The notes below the pieces were generated by a model. That model was given only the letters and a program-made list of their open reading frames with translations. It was not told where the DNA came from and made no database searches. Positions 11,021 to 22,266 of a stretch of 43,010 nt of DNA are shown here, one piece after another (position 1 is the first letter of the stretch; the number at the start of each line of letters is the position of its first letter). The stretch covers positions 1 to 43,010 of the forward strand of contig NW_002476496.1 in assembly GCF_000189635.1 (NCBI RefSeq), written 5' to 3'. The translations under genes were made by a program, and so were the position numbers. The DNA is from Tetrahymena thermophila SB210 (lineage: Eukaryota > Ciliophora > Oligohymenophorea > Hymenostomatida > Tetrahymenidae).

Positions 11021-14000
11021 TCACCTATAAAAAATTTTAAAGACAACTAATCTTTTTGATTTAAGACACTTGCTTTTTACTTTCAAATATTATGATTCAT
11101 CGGTTATGGTTACACTTTTAACATAAATTAATAAAAAAATAAATAGAATAAAATTTATAAATTAAAACTTATATTTTAAATTAATTAATAAAAAAGACAA
11201 AGAAAAATAAATAAAATTAAAAGCTGATAAATTAATTATTTAGTTAATTAATGAGTTTTTTTGTTTTAAATTAATTTTATGTTAAAAAATATCATAAAAA
11301 GTAAATAAAATGTTTTTACTATAGAAAAAGTATCAAATTTTAGAGATTAGTGCATTTTTCTAAACCAATACCTAAGCCTAATGAACCTTCAAATCCAATT
11401 TAATTATCGCTTTTTAATATTGAAGAAAAAATGAATATAATTAATTAGTTATTTAGAAGGATAAAATAAAATAATAAAAAATAAATCAATTAATAATAAA
11501 ATCAAAAGTTGAAAATACAAAAATTAGTTAAATCAACTAAGAAAAAAAAAACAATCAAAATAAAAATGAAAAATTAATTAGTTAAAAGCTAATAAATAAA
11601 TTATTAAGCTCTATTGTTTTAAATTAATTTTTATATTAAAAAATATCATAATCAAAAACGAATAAACTGTTTGTACAGAAGATAAAGCTTCAAATATAAG
11701 AGATTAGTGCAGTTTGATAAAGCCAAACCTAAATCTGATACACCTTTATCGCTAATTTAATTGGAACTTTTTAAATATTAAAAAAAAAAAATAATTAATT
11801 AATTAATCAGTTAGAAGGAAAAAATGATTAAAAAATATTAGTTTATAAACAAAGGAAGGAAAAGTAAAACAAGCAAAATAAAAAATAAATCAATTAAAAA
11901 CCTAATAGATAAATAAGAGTTATATTATTTTAAATTCATTTTTATATTAAAATGTTGTCACATTCCAAAACAAATAAACTTTTTTTACTATAGATTAAGT
12001 GTCAAACTTGTGAGATTAGTGAAGTTTGCTAAACTAGAGCCTAAGCCTGATGCACCTTCGTCACCAATTTAATTCTAACTTTTAAAATATTGTAGAAAAA
12101 TAAAAAATTAATTTGTTAATTAGAAGAAAAATATGAAATAGTAGTAAATGAATAATTTAATTAATAATAAAAGTAAAAGTTGAAATGAAAAAATTAATTA
12201 AATCAAGAAAAGTAGAAAGAAAAACACAAGCAGAATAATAATAAAAAATAAAAATAAATCAAATAAGAGGATTATTTATAAAAAGAGTTATTTTTTTTTT
12301 AATTTATTTTATATTCAAAAATTTCACAATAAAATAAACAAACTTTTTTTACCTAAGATTTAGTGTCAAATTTGAAAGGTTAATACACTTTGCTAAACCA
12401 GAACATAATATTGATGCGCCAATTGCTCCAATTTAATTGAAACTTTTTAAATATTGAAGGAAAAAGTTATTTAGAAAGAAAAAATTAAGAAAAAATATGA
12501 AATGATAAGAAATTAATCATAATTGCAAAAGAAAGTTGAATATGAAAAAATGAGCTATATTAAATAAAAATGAAAAATAAAGTTTTCTAACCTTAAAGTA
12601 ACACTTATCATTTTTATATAGATTGATAAATTAAGATTTTTATTCCATAAAAGATACTTTATCTTATAAAAATTATTTACTCTATCATAACATAATAAAA
12701 ATATTATATAGAATTAAAAGTATAGATGATATAATTAAATTTATCAGCAAAGGAATATCACAATTAATTCAAAAACTAAAATATCAAAGTAGCATCATAA
12801 AATAAATGGTAGTCTGAGCTCTAATTAAAATACTGCTAGAATTACATATATTATAGGTAGTAAAGATGTGATATAATCATTAAATAAAGGTGAAAAAATT
12901 TGTTATTGAATAGATTATTAATTATATATGGCTATTTATATGTTCGAATACTGTAAATTAAATAAAAAGCTAATAAATAAATTATTAAAAGATAGATTTA
13001 TTTTATTTTAAATTCATTTTTATATGAAAAAATATCACAATCAAAAACAAATAAACCTTTTTTACCTAAGATTAAGTGTCAAATTTGAGAGATTAGAACA
13101 CTTTCCTAAATCAGAACCTAAGCCTGATGCACCAACTGCGCCAACATTATTTTTACTGTTTAAATTTTGAAGATAAAATATAATAAATTAGTTAGTTAGT
13201 ATGAAGAAAAAAATGAAGGAAAAATATGAAATAATAAGAAAACTATTCTTTAATAAAATAAGAAATAATTTTAAATGAAAAAATTAGTTAAATTAACAAT
13301 CAAAAAAAAAGCTTAATCAAATAGAAAAAGAAAAATAAATCAAATATAAAACTAATAAATAAATTATTAAAGAATAATTTTATTTTAAATTTTATCTAAA
13401 ACAAATAAGCTGTTTATACAAGAGATTGATTGTCAAATTTGAGAGATTAATGCAGTTTGCTAAACCATAACCTAAGTCTGATATACCTTTATCACCAATT
13501 TAATTTGACCTTTTTAAATATTTAAGAAAAATATTATTAATTAATTCCTTTTAAGGAAAAAATGAAGAAAAAAAATGAAATAAATATAATTAATTAATTA
13601 ATTGATTGATTGATTAATTGATATAAATAATAAAAGTTTAAAATAAAAAATTAGTTAAATTAATTAAGAAAGAAGAAAAAAATAAAGCTGAATAAAAATG
13701 AAAAAAAATAAATATCAATTAATAAGTTAATAAATAAATTATTTAAGTTATATTGTTTCAAATTAGTTTTTATTTGAAGTAATATCTCAATTTAAAAATA
13801 TATTATTTTTACTCAAGATTAAGTGTCAAATTTGAGAGATTAGTGCATTTTGCCAAAGCAGTACTTAAGACTGATGCACCTTCATTATCTATTTTGGTAT
13901 TTTTGTTTTTTGTTTTGCCAAAAATTTGTTTGAAAGTGTGAACAAATTCATAGAATCTGATACTTTTTTTATTTTTTTTGCCAAAAAAAAACTTTAAGAA

Positions 14001-14659
14001 AAAAGATATATAAAATTCAAAAATGAATAAAGTAATACCGTAGAATACCCGTTAGTTAATTCGCAATCCTCTAAGTCGCAAATTTTAAGGTAAAATTTTT
14101 GTAGTGAAAAAATTCACAAAATCTCATATCTTTTTTTTTGCTAATTAACAGGTATTCTACGGTAAATAAATAATTAACAAAATAAATAAATTAAAAAATT
14201 AAATATATGTGTTTAATTTTAAGTAATATTTCTGAGTGTATAAATAAATAAATACATGTATTTTTGTGTGACTATATTATTATTGTCATCATCAATTTTT
14301 TTGTCACTTTTTAAATATTGAATAATAAAATATATTTAATTAGTTAGTTATAAGGAAAAAATGAAGGAAAAATATGAAATAATAAGAAATTAATTAATTA
14401 AATCAAAAGTTATAAATGAAAATTAAATTAAAATAATTAATTAGAAAAAGTATTGTAAATAAATATAAAAATAAATAAGCATTAATAATAATAATATTAA
14501 TAATTAAATATACCCGCTCAGATCAATATGGAGAACCTAATGAGATTTAAGAGAAGAGTTTTTAAACTTTTTTTTTCATAAAAATAAATTTATAATAAAT
14601 TTAAAAAGATAAATATTTACTCTTTCTAGATTGTAGAAATGTTATTCCTTTTATATCAT
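11021..14659 (-). CDS. LRR gene 4, complete (11 exons, 308 residues)
   Basis: Exons in reading order: 14659-14621, 14566-14514, 14306-14256, 13962-13813, 13509-13420, 13155-13066, 12442-12353, 12078-11989, 11766-11677, 11409-11320, 11114-11021. Every exon has the same length as its counterpart in gene 3 and the total is again 927 nt. Exon 1 encodes MIQKEQHFYNLER. Exon 2 ends SHQVLHIDLSG, a typical start of an LRR strand. The 51-nt and 150-nt exons encode the charged insert (FYEFVHTFKQIFGKTKNK). The six 90-nt exons are LRRs and the tail is CLKSKRLVVFKIFYR before TGA. Frame is kept despite many base changes relative to gene 3, which suggests that both copies are under coding constraint. A 125-bp inverted-repeat element lies in the intron between exons 3 and 4. 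Confidence 0.86.
14036..14164. mobile_element. MITE-like element with TA target duplication
   Basis: The termini are CCGTAGAATACCCGTTAGTT at 14038 and, inverted, AACAGGTATTCTACGG ending at 14162. They form terminal inverted repeats of about 24 bp with a few mismatches around a 125-bp element, flanked by TA on both sides (14036-14037, 14163-14164). The matching intron of gene 3 near 9861-9890 has the same flanking sequence with a single TA and no insert, which is an empty site. It has no coding capacity. The TA duplication suggests mobilisation by a Tc1/mariner-type transposase, but this is inferred only from the target site. Confidence 0.85.
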
Positions 14660-15337
14660 TTATTTATTTTTTTCTAAAATATTGAATAGCTATCTAATAT
14701 GGAAATTTAATTAATTCTATCTAATATATTAAAAATCAATTGACTTTAATTTCATATTAATTTGGATAAAACCAACAAATAAATAATTATAATTATCAAA
14801 TATGAATTTATAAATTTACTTTTAAGAAGAAATATCACAAAAAAGTTTATTTAATATTATTTATTAAATTATCCTATTCTTAAATATATAATAGCAATTA
14901 GAAATTGATAGTTTATACCTTGAAAAATTATAGTAATTACTTTCCTTAAATTTTATAAAAATAATTTTTATTAAGTAGTTAATTTTGATGATTCAAAAAT
15001 AAAAATGTAAAATTTAAAAAATATGAAAATTAATCTATTTACAATATAAGTAAATACTTCAAAAAATTATTTTATTCTAGTGAGTTCGCATTGCCATTAT
15101 CATTTATGTCTGTCTAATCTGTTGTTTCTACTATATTTTTAAGTACACACTTGAAATAGAAATATTAAGATTAATAATGAATTTGATACACTCACTCACT
15201 AACTTACTTTTTTGTGATTTCCTTAATTAAAGGCAAAATTATAAATTCATATAATTTATTTGTACTTTTTATTCACTTATAATTAATTAATTAAATTTCT
15301 ATAAATTTCTATTCAATATTTTTGAAAAAAAAAATAA
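14660..15337. promoter_or_regulatory. Divergent intergenic region between LRR genes 4 and 5
   Basis: Gene 4 starts leftward at 14659 and gene 5 rightward at 15338, so this 678-bp segment must contain both promoters. The last 250 bp resemble the sequence upstream of exon 1 in gene 2 and in the right-end gene, including an ATTTTTAAGT stretch and an ATTCAATATTTTTGAAAA stretch just before the ATG. The latter also lies upstream of genes 3 and 4. No defined promoter element can be named. Confidence 0.5.
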
Positions 15338-18300
15338 ATGATATAATAGATTTAATATAAAATAAGATTATAACAAGTAAAAATTAATTTTTTTATCAAT
15401 ATACTTTAAATTTATATAAATTAATAAAAAAAGTTTTTAAACTCTCCATTTTTATCTCATTAGGTTATCAATTTAGATCTCTAGTATATTTATTTTATAA
15501 GCATTATTATTAATATTTTCTTTATTTTTATTTAACTTTCAGTTTATTTAAAAACTATTTTTATAATAGAAATTATCACTTATATTTATTCATTTTATTT
15601 ATAAGAATGTTTTTTTAGCTATTTTAACTCTTTCTTCAATCTAAATGTTTTTAAATTCATTTTCTAAATCTTTACTTGATAAAAACTGTTTTTAAGTTTT
15701 GGGTTGTGATATTTTTTGTTATAAAAATGAGTATAATAGAAAATTTTTAAACTTTTATAATTTTTTTATTTGATTTGTTTTTTTTTGTAATTGTGTGTTT
15801 TTTCTTTCTTTCTTTCTTTCTTTCTTTCTTACTTAATTTAACTCATTTTTCTATATTCTACATTTACTTTTATTATATATTAATTAATTGATTTCTTATT
15901 ATTTCATTTTTTTTTTTTCATTTTTTCCTTCTAAATCACTAATTAATGATATATTTTTTATTCAATATTTAAAAAGTGGAATTTTAATTAGCGATTAAGA
16001 TGCATCAAACTTAGGTTCTGGTTTAGCAAATTGCTCTAATTTCTCAAATTTGACACTTTATTTTTAGTAAAAATTGTTTATTTCTTTGTTTTGGATTGTG
16101 ATATTTTCCGTTATAAAAATGAATTTATAACAAAAAACTCTTTTAATTTATTTATTCGAGTTTTATTTAATTTTCTTTTGTTTTAGCTTTTTATTGTACT
16201 TGTGTTTTTTCTTCTTTTATATTTCTTAATTTAATTCATTTTTTAATTTTCAAAATTTGCTTTTATTATTTATATATTTAAATATTAATTAATTATATAT
16301 TTTTTCTTCAATATTTAAAAAGTGAGAATTAAATTAATTTAACAAGTGCATTAAACTTAGGTTCTTGTTTAGCAAATCACTCTAACTCAAATTTGACACT
16401 TTTTTTTTGGTAAAAATAGTTTATTTGTTTATTTGTTTTGGATAGTGATATTTTTTGTTCTATAAATGAATTTAAAATAATTTTACTCTTTTAATTTATT
16501 TATTAACTGTTTATTTGATTTACTTATTATTCTTTTCCTTTTTTATTGTACTTGTGTTTTTTCTTCTTTTATCTGACTTAATTTAACTCTTTTTTATATT
16601 CAACATTTATTTGCTTTTATTATTTATTAATTCTTTCATATTTAATATTTCATATTTCTTCTTCATTTTTTCCTTCTAGATAACAAATTAATTATATATT
16701 TTTTCTTCAATATTTAAAAAGGTGTGATAAAATTGATGCAAAACTTGCATCGGGCTTAGGTTCTGGTTTAGCAAATTGCACTAATCTCTCAAATTTGGTA
16801 CTTCATATTAAGTAAAAACAGTTTATTTATTTGTTTGTTTGTTTTGGATTGTGATATTTTTCCTTATAAAAATGATTTTAATTAAAAATTATAACATGGT
16901 TTTAATTTGCTTATTAGCTATTTTTTTTATTAACTATTCTGTTCCTTTTTTATTGTACTTGTGTTTTTTCTTCTTCTATCTGACTTAATTTAACTCTTTT
17001 TTATACTCAACATTTATTTGCTTTTATTATTTATTAATTCTTTCATTTCTTATTATTTCATATTTCTTCTTCATTTTTTTTCCTTCTAGATAACAAATTA
17101 ATTATATAATTTTTCTTCAATATTTAAAAAGGTGTGATAAAATTGATGCAGAATTTGCATCGGGCTTAGGTTCTGGTTTAGCAAATTGCACTAATCTCTC
17201 AAATTTGACACTTCATCTTATGTAAAAACAGTTTATTTATTTGTTTGTTTTGGATTGTGATATTTTTCCTTATAAAAATGAATTTAATTAAACATTATAA
17301 CACGGTTTTAATTTGCTTATTAGCTGTTTTTTTATTAACTATTCTTTTCCTTTTTTTTTGTACTTGTGTTTTTTCTTCTTCTATCTGACTTATTTAACTC
17401 TTTTTTATACTCAACATTTATTTGCTTTTATTATTTATTTATTAATTCATTCATTTATTTTTTATTATTTCATATTATTTATTCATTTTTTCCTTCTAAA
17501 TAACAAATTAATTATATATTTTTTCTTCAATATTTAAAAAGAAGCAATTAAGTTGGTGATTAAGTTGCATCAAGTTTAGGTCTTGCTATAGCAAATTGCA
17601 CTAATCTCTCGAATTTGACACTTTTTCTAGAGTAAAAATAGTTTATTTGTTTTGGATTGTGATATTTATTTTTAGTAAAAAAATGAATTTAAACAATATA
17701 TATAACTAACTCTTTTAATTTGTTTATTAGCTGTTCATTTGATTTACTTATTATTCTTTTCGTTTTTTATTGTACTTGTGTTTTTTCTTCTTCTATCTGA
17801 CTTAATTTAACTCATTTTTTATATTCAACATTTATTTATTTGCTTTTATTATTTATTTATTTATTAATTCATTTATTTCTTATTATTTTATATTTTTTCC
17901 TTCTAAATAACTATTTAATGATATATTTTTTCTTCAATATTTAAAAAGTTAAGGTGAAATTGGTAATAAAACTGCTTCAGGTTTAGGCCTTGCTTTAGCA
18001 AATTGCACTAATCTCTCAAATTTGACACTTAGTCTTAAGTAAAAACAATTTATTTCTTTTGGATTGTGATATTTATTTTTAGTTATAAAAATGAATTTAA
18101 AAAAAAAATTTAACTAACTCTTTTAATTTTTTTATTAGCTGTTCATTTGATTTACAATATTTTTCTTTTTTATTGTACTTGTGTTTGTTTTTTCTTCTTT
18201 TATGTTTATTAATTTAGCTCATTTTTTTAATTTCAACATTTATTTATTTGCTTTTATTATTTATTTATTTATTTATTTATTTATTCATTGAATAAATAAT

Positions 18301-21300
18301 TTATTATAAATTAAAAACAAATTTAAATTAATTATGTATAAATCTAAAATAAAAATTTTTAAAATTATAAATTTAGAATAAAAAAAATTTAGTTTTTATA
18401 TTTTTTCTTTAATATTTAAAAAGGTTAAATTAAATTGGTTAAATAGGTTTATCAGGCTTAGGTTCTGCTTTAGCTAATTGCACTAATCTCTAAAATTTGA
18501 CACTTGATCTTTCGTAATAACAGTTTATTTGTTTAGGATTGTGATATTTTTCCTTAAAAAAATGAATTTATAGCAAAATAACTAACTCTTTTAATTTGCT
18601 TATCAGCTGTTTATTTGATTTACTTTCTTTTTCTTTTTTATTATACTTATATTTTTTCTTCTTCTTCTAATATCATTCTAAATTTAACTTATTTTTATTT
18701 TCAGCATTTGCATTTATTATTTATTAATTTATTAATAAATTTCCTATTATTTCATTTTTCTCTTCTAAATAACTAATTAAATTATATTTTTTCTTTAATA
18801 TTTAAACAGTGACAATTAAATTGGTAATGGTTATCATAATCCTGCATATAAATGCATGTATTTATTTATTTATACACTCAGAAATATTTCTTAGAATTAA
18901 ACATTTTATTTAATTTATTAATTTATTTTTTATATTAATCATTTGTTTATTTCTTTATTGATTTTTGAAGTTAATATTTCTTTTTTCTTAGATTTTTTTG
19001 TAAAAAAAAGTATCAAAATCTATGAATTTCTTCGCATTCTCAAATAAATTTGTTGTAAGAAAAAAAAAAGATAAATTGGTGCATCAAGTTTTGGTTCTGT
19101 TTTAGCTAATTTCACTAATCTCTCAAACTTGCAACTTGTTCTTTAGTAAAAACAGTTTATTCATTTTGGATTGTTATATTTTTCCTTAAAAAAATGAATT
19201 TTTAACAATAAATCTCTTTTAATTTTTATATTAGTTGTTTATTTATTTATTTAATTTTTCTTATTTTAACTCATTTTTTTATTTTCAACATGTATTTGCT
19301 TTTATTATTAATTAATTTGTAATTTTTTCTTCACTTTTTGCTTCTAAATAACTAATTAATTAATTAATGATATATTTTTTCTTCAATATTTAAAAAGTAA
19401 CAATTAAATTAATGCAGCAAATGCATTAGACTTAAGTTCTGGTTTAGCAAATTGCACGAATCTCTCTAACTTGACACTTGATCTTACGTAAAAACAGTTT
19501 ATTTGTTTGAGATTGTGATATTTTTTTCTTATAAAAAATGAATTTAAGCAATAATTATTTTAATATTCTTATTAGCATTTTATTTTATTTAATTTACTTT
19601 TCTTTTTGTTTTTTATTCTACTTGTTTTTTTCTTCTTGTATTTTTCTTAATTTAGTTCATTTTTTATTTTCAACATTTATTTGCTTTTATTATTAATTAA
19701 TTAATTAATTTCTTATTATTTCATATTTTTTCTTCACTTTTTCCTTCTAAAAAACTAATTAATTTTATTTATTTTCTTCAATATTTAAAAAGTGACAATT
19801 TAATTGGTTAAATAGGTGCAACAGGCTTAGCTTCTGCATTAGCTAATTGCACTAAACTCTCAAATTTGACACTTAAACTTAAGTAAAAACAGTTTATTTA
19901 TTTTGGATTCTGATATTTTTGCTTATAAAAATCAATTTAAAAAATATAACTCTTTTAATTAGTTTATTAGATGTTTATTTGATTTATCTAAATAACTAAT
20001 TAATTATTTTTTTTTTTTTCAATATTTAAAAAGTTGGAGTGGAATTGGTGATAAAGGCGCATCAGACTTAGGTTCTGCTTTAGCAAATTTCACTAATCTC
20101 TCAAATTTGACACTTGAATTTAGGTAAAAACAGTTTATTTGTTTGTTTGTTTTGGATTGTGTTGTTGATATTTTTTTTATAAAAATGAATTTAAACAAAT
20201 ATAAGTAACTCTTTTAATTTGTTTATTAGTTATTTATTTATTTATTTATTTAATTTGGTTTTCTTATTCTCTTTTATTATATTAGTGTTTTTTTTCTTCA
20301 AAATTTCTTAATTTTAATTTTTTTATTTTGAGCATTTGCTTTTATTATTAATTAATTAAATAATTTCTTATTATTAATTTCATATTTTTTATTCACTTTT
20401 TCCTTCTAACTAACTAAATAACTAATTAATTAATTATTTTCTTTTCTTCAATATTTATAAGGGCAAATAATATTGGTGATTAAGGTACATTATGCTTAGT
20501 TTAAGCTTTAAAAAATTGCACTAATCTCTCAATTTTGACACTTAACCTTCAGTAAAAATAGTTTATTTGCTCTTGATAGTGATATTTTTCCTTATAAAAN
20601 NNNNNNNNNNNNNNNNNNNNNNNNNNNNNNNNNNNNNNNNNNNNNNNNNNNNNNNNNNNNNNNNNNNNNNNNNNNNNNNNNNNNNNNNNNNNNNNNNNNT
20701 TCTGCTATTGCAAATTGCACTCATTTCTCAAGTTTGAATCTTGATCTTAGGTAAAAATAGACAGTTTATTTATTTATTTTGAATTGTGTTGATGTTTTTA
20801 GTTAGTTCTTTCTTTCTTAATTTAACCCATTTTTTTATTATCAACATTTATTTGCTTTTATTATTTATTAATTAATTAATTTATTTCTTATTATTTGATA
20901 TTTTATCTTCATTTATTTTTTCCTTCTGAACAACTTATTGATTATTTGTTTTTTCTTCAATTTTTAAAAAGCGAGAATGAAATTGGTGATTAAAGTGCAT
21001 TAAGCTTAGAATTTGCTCTAGCAAATTGCACTAATCTCTCAAATTTTACACTAAAACTTAGGTAAAAAAGTTTATTTGTTTTGGATTGTGATATTTATTG
21101 TCGTAAAAATGAATTTAAACAATTTAACTTTTTTAATTCGTTTGCTTATTAGCATTTATTTAATTTACTTTTCTTTTTCTTTTTTATTCTGCTAATGTTT
21201 TTTATATTTTAATTTTAAATTAAAAAATTTATTCTATTTCACATTTTATTTTAATTTAATTTAATATAGAAGTATAAGATAGATCAATAAATCTGATAAA

Positions 21301-21375
21301 TTGAAAGTAGAACGCAAGTGTCTTAAATAAAAAAGATTAGTTGTCTTTAATATGTACTATGGTTATGATTGGTGA
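15338..21375 (+). CDS. LRR gene 5, crossed by an assembly gap
   Basis: Exons: 15338-15376, 15434-15483, 15977-16066, 16323-16409, 16722-16811, 17132-17221, 17542-17631, 17949-18038, 18424-18513, 18810-18857, 19011-19145, 19398-19487, 19793-19882, 20034-20123, 20462-20551, then the gap, 20700-20750 (3' part of an exon), 20972-21061 and terminal 21270-21375. Exon 1 encodes MIQQIQYKIRLQQ. The LRR exons are 90 nt except 16323-16409 (87 nt, one codon short). In mid-array are 48-nt and 135-nt exons homologous to the special pair of genes 3 and 4 (IKIYEFLRIL). The last exon carries the CLKQKRLVVF tail and TGA at 21373-21375. Phase 2 is kept throughout the visible exons. This is the longest array in the window, with at least 13 LRR exons. 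The gap hides at least the start of the 20700 exon and perhaps whole units. Confidence 0.82.
15640..15720 (+). pseudogene. Dead LRR cassette in intron 2 of gene 5
   Basis: Intron-type sequence (GGGTTGTGATATTTTTTG) is present near 15700, but the preceding exon is unrecognisable and its donor reads GATAAAAACTG instead of GGTAAAAACAG. It occupies the same place as the remnant at 3241-3300 in gene 2, so the inactivation may predate the split of the two genes. Confidence 0.45.
15801..15830. repeat. (CTTT)n microsatellite
   Basis: About seven uninterrupted TTTC units lie in intron 2 of gene 5. This is a simple tandem repeat with no coding role. Confidence 0.9.
18255..18286. repeat. (ATTT)n microsatellite
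   Basis: About seven TTTA/ATTT units lie in an intron of gene 5 between the exons ending at 18038 and starting at 18424. Confidence 0.85.
20600..20699. other. Assembly gap of 100 N
   Basis: Exactly 100 N interrupt gene 5 inside the LRR array. The round number suggests a gap of unknown true size. Sequence resumes in mid-exon at 20700, as expected where near-identical repeat units defeat assembly. Confidence 0.98.
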
Positions 21376-21936
21376 AATATGATGAATAAATATTAAATAT
21401 TTGAATAATAAAAAATAATATGTTTTATTATATAGTTTTTTGTAATAAGATAATTTGCCATAAAATATTGATAGATATAGCACTTTGCAATTTTAAAAAA
21501 TAGTCATCACTATTTATTAGCGATGATTTAATTAATATTTAGAAATATACATAATTTAATTAAATATTATGTATATTTTTTAAATTTATTTTCTGATATA
21601 TTTTGATGCATTAAATGAAAAATAGTAATTATTTAAAAATATTATTTCTTAAATAAATTAATTACATTAAAAAATATAAAACAAATATTTTATAATAAAA
21701 ATTAAAATAAAATTATTTAATAAATTAATCTATTTTTTTGCAAATAAGGAGGAATTAAATTCTTAATTCTCTACTTCCATAAGAATTTAATTAACCTGAA
21801 AGTGTTATATTTAAAAAAATTATTTGGTTAAGCATTTTTTTCATTTGTTTTACAAGCAAATAAAAATTTTATAATAAGAAATTTTGAATTAATATTTTGA
21901 AAGTAATGTACTATAATATTAATAAAGAAAAATAAA
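21376..21936. other. 3' flank of gene 5 and non-coding spacer
   Basis: The first 120 bases resemble the flanks after the stops of genes 1 and 2. A perfect inverted repeat (AAATATACATAAT, 21543-21555 against 21566-21578, 10-nt loop) could form a hairpin. No coding frame is supported in the rest. Confidence 0.55.
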
Positions 21937-22266
21937 TCAAATATTAAGTAAATCAGACATAATAAAATACAAATTAATGAATAAATTTTAGTTAATTTGG
22001 TTTTTAGTGCAATATGCTAGCATAAGAATATATTGGTCTTCTAAAAATAACTCTTTAATACTTAATTAAGTCTAAAAATTCTTTCTAATAAAGCATCTCT
22101 TTCAAATATTAAGTAAATCAGACATAATAAAAGACAAATTAATGAATAAATTTTAGTTAATTTGGTTTTTAGTGCAATAAGCTAGCATAAGAATATATTG
22201 GTCTTCTAAAAATAACTCTTTAATACTTAATTAAGTCTAAAAATTCATTCTAATAAAGCATCTCTT
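21937..22266. repeat. Tandem duplication of 165 bp at the 3' end of a gene
   Basis: The two units, 21937-22101 and 22102-22266, differ at only a few positions. The right unit is the last 55 codons of the minus-strand gene 22102-23859. The left unit lies just past its stop codon. The length is a multiple of three, and the left copy also reads open to its own TGA at 21939-21937, so read-through of the first TGA would add 55 residues. Confidence 0.85.

Noticed and set aside
17313..17537. 74-codon plus-strand frame rich in Phe, Leu and Tyr
   Set aside because: It lies in an intron of gene 5 and stops before the next LRR exon. It exists only because T-rich intron sequence avoids stops.
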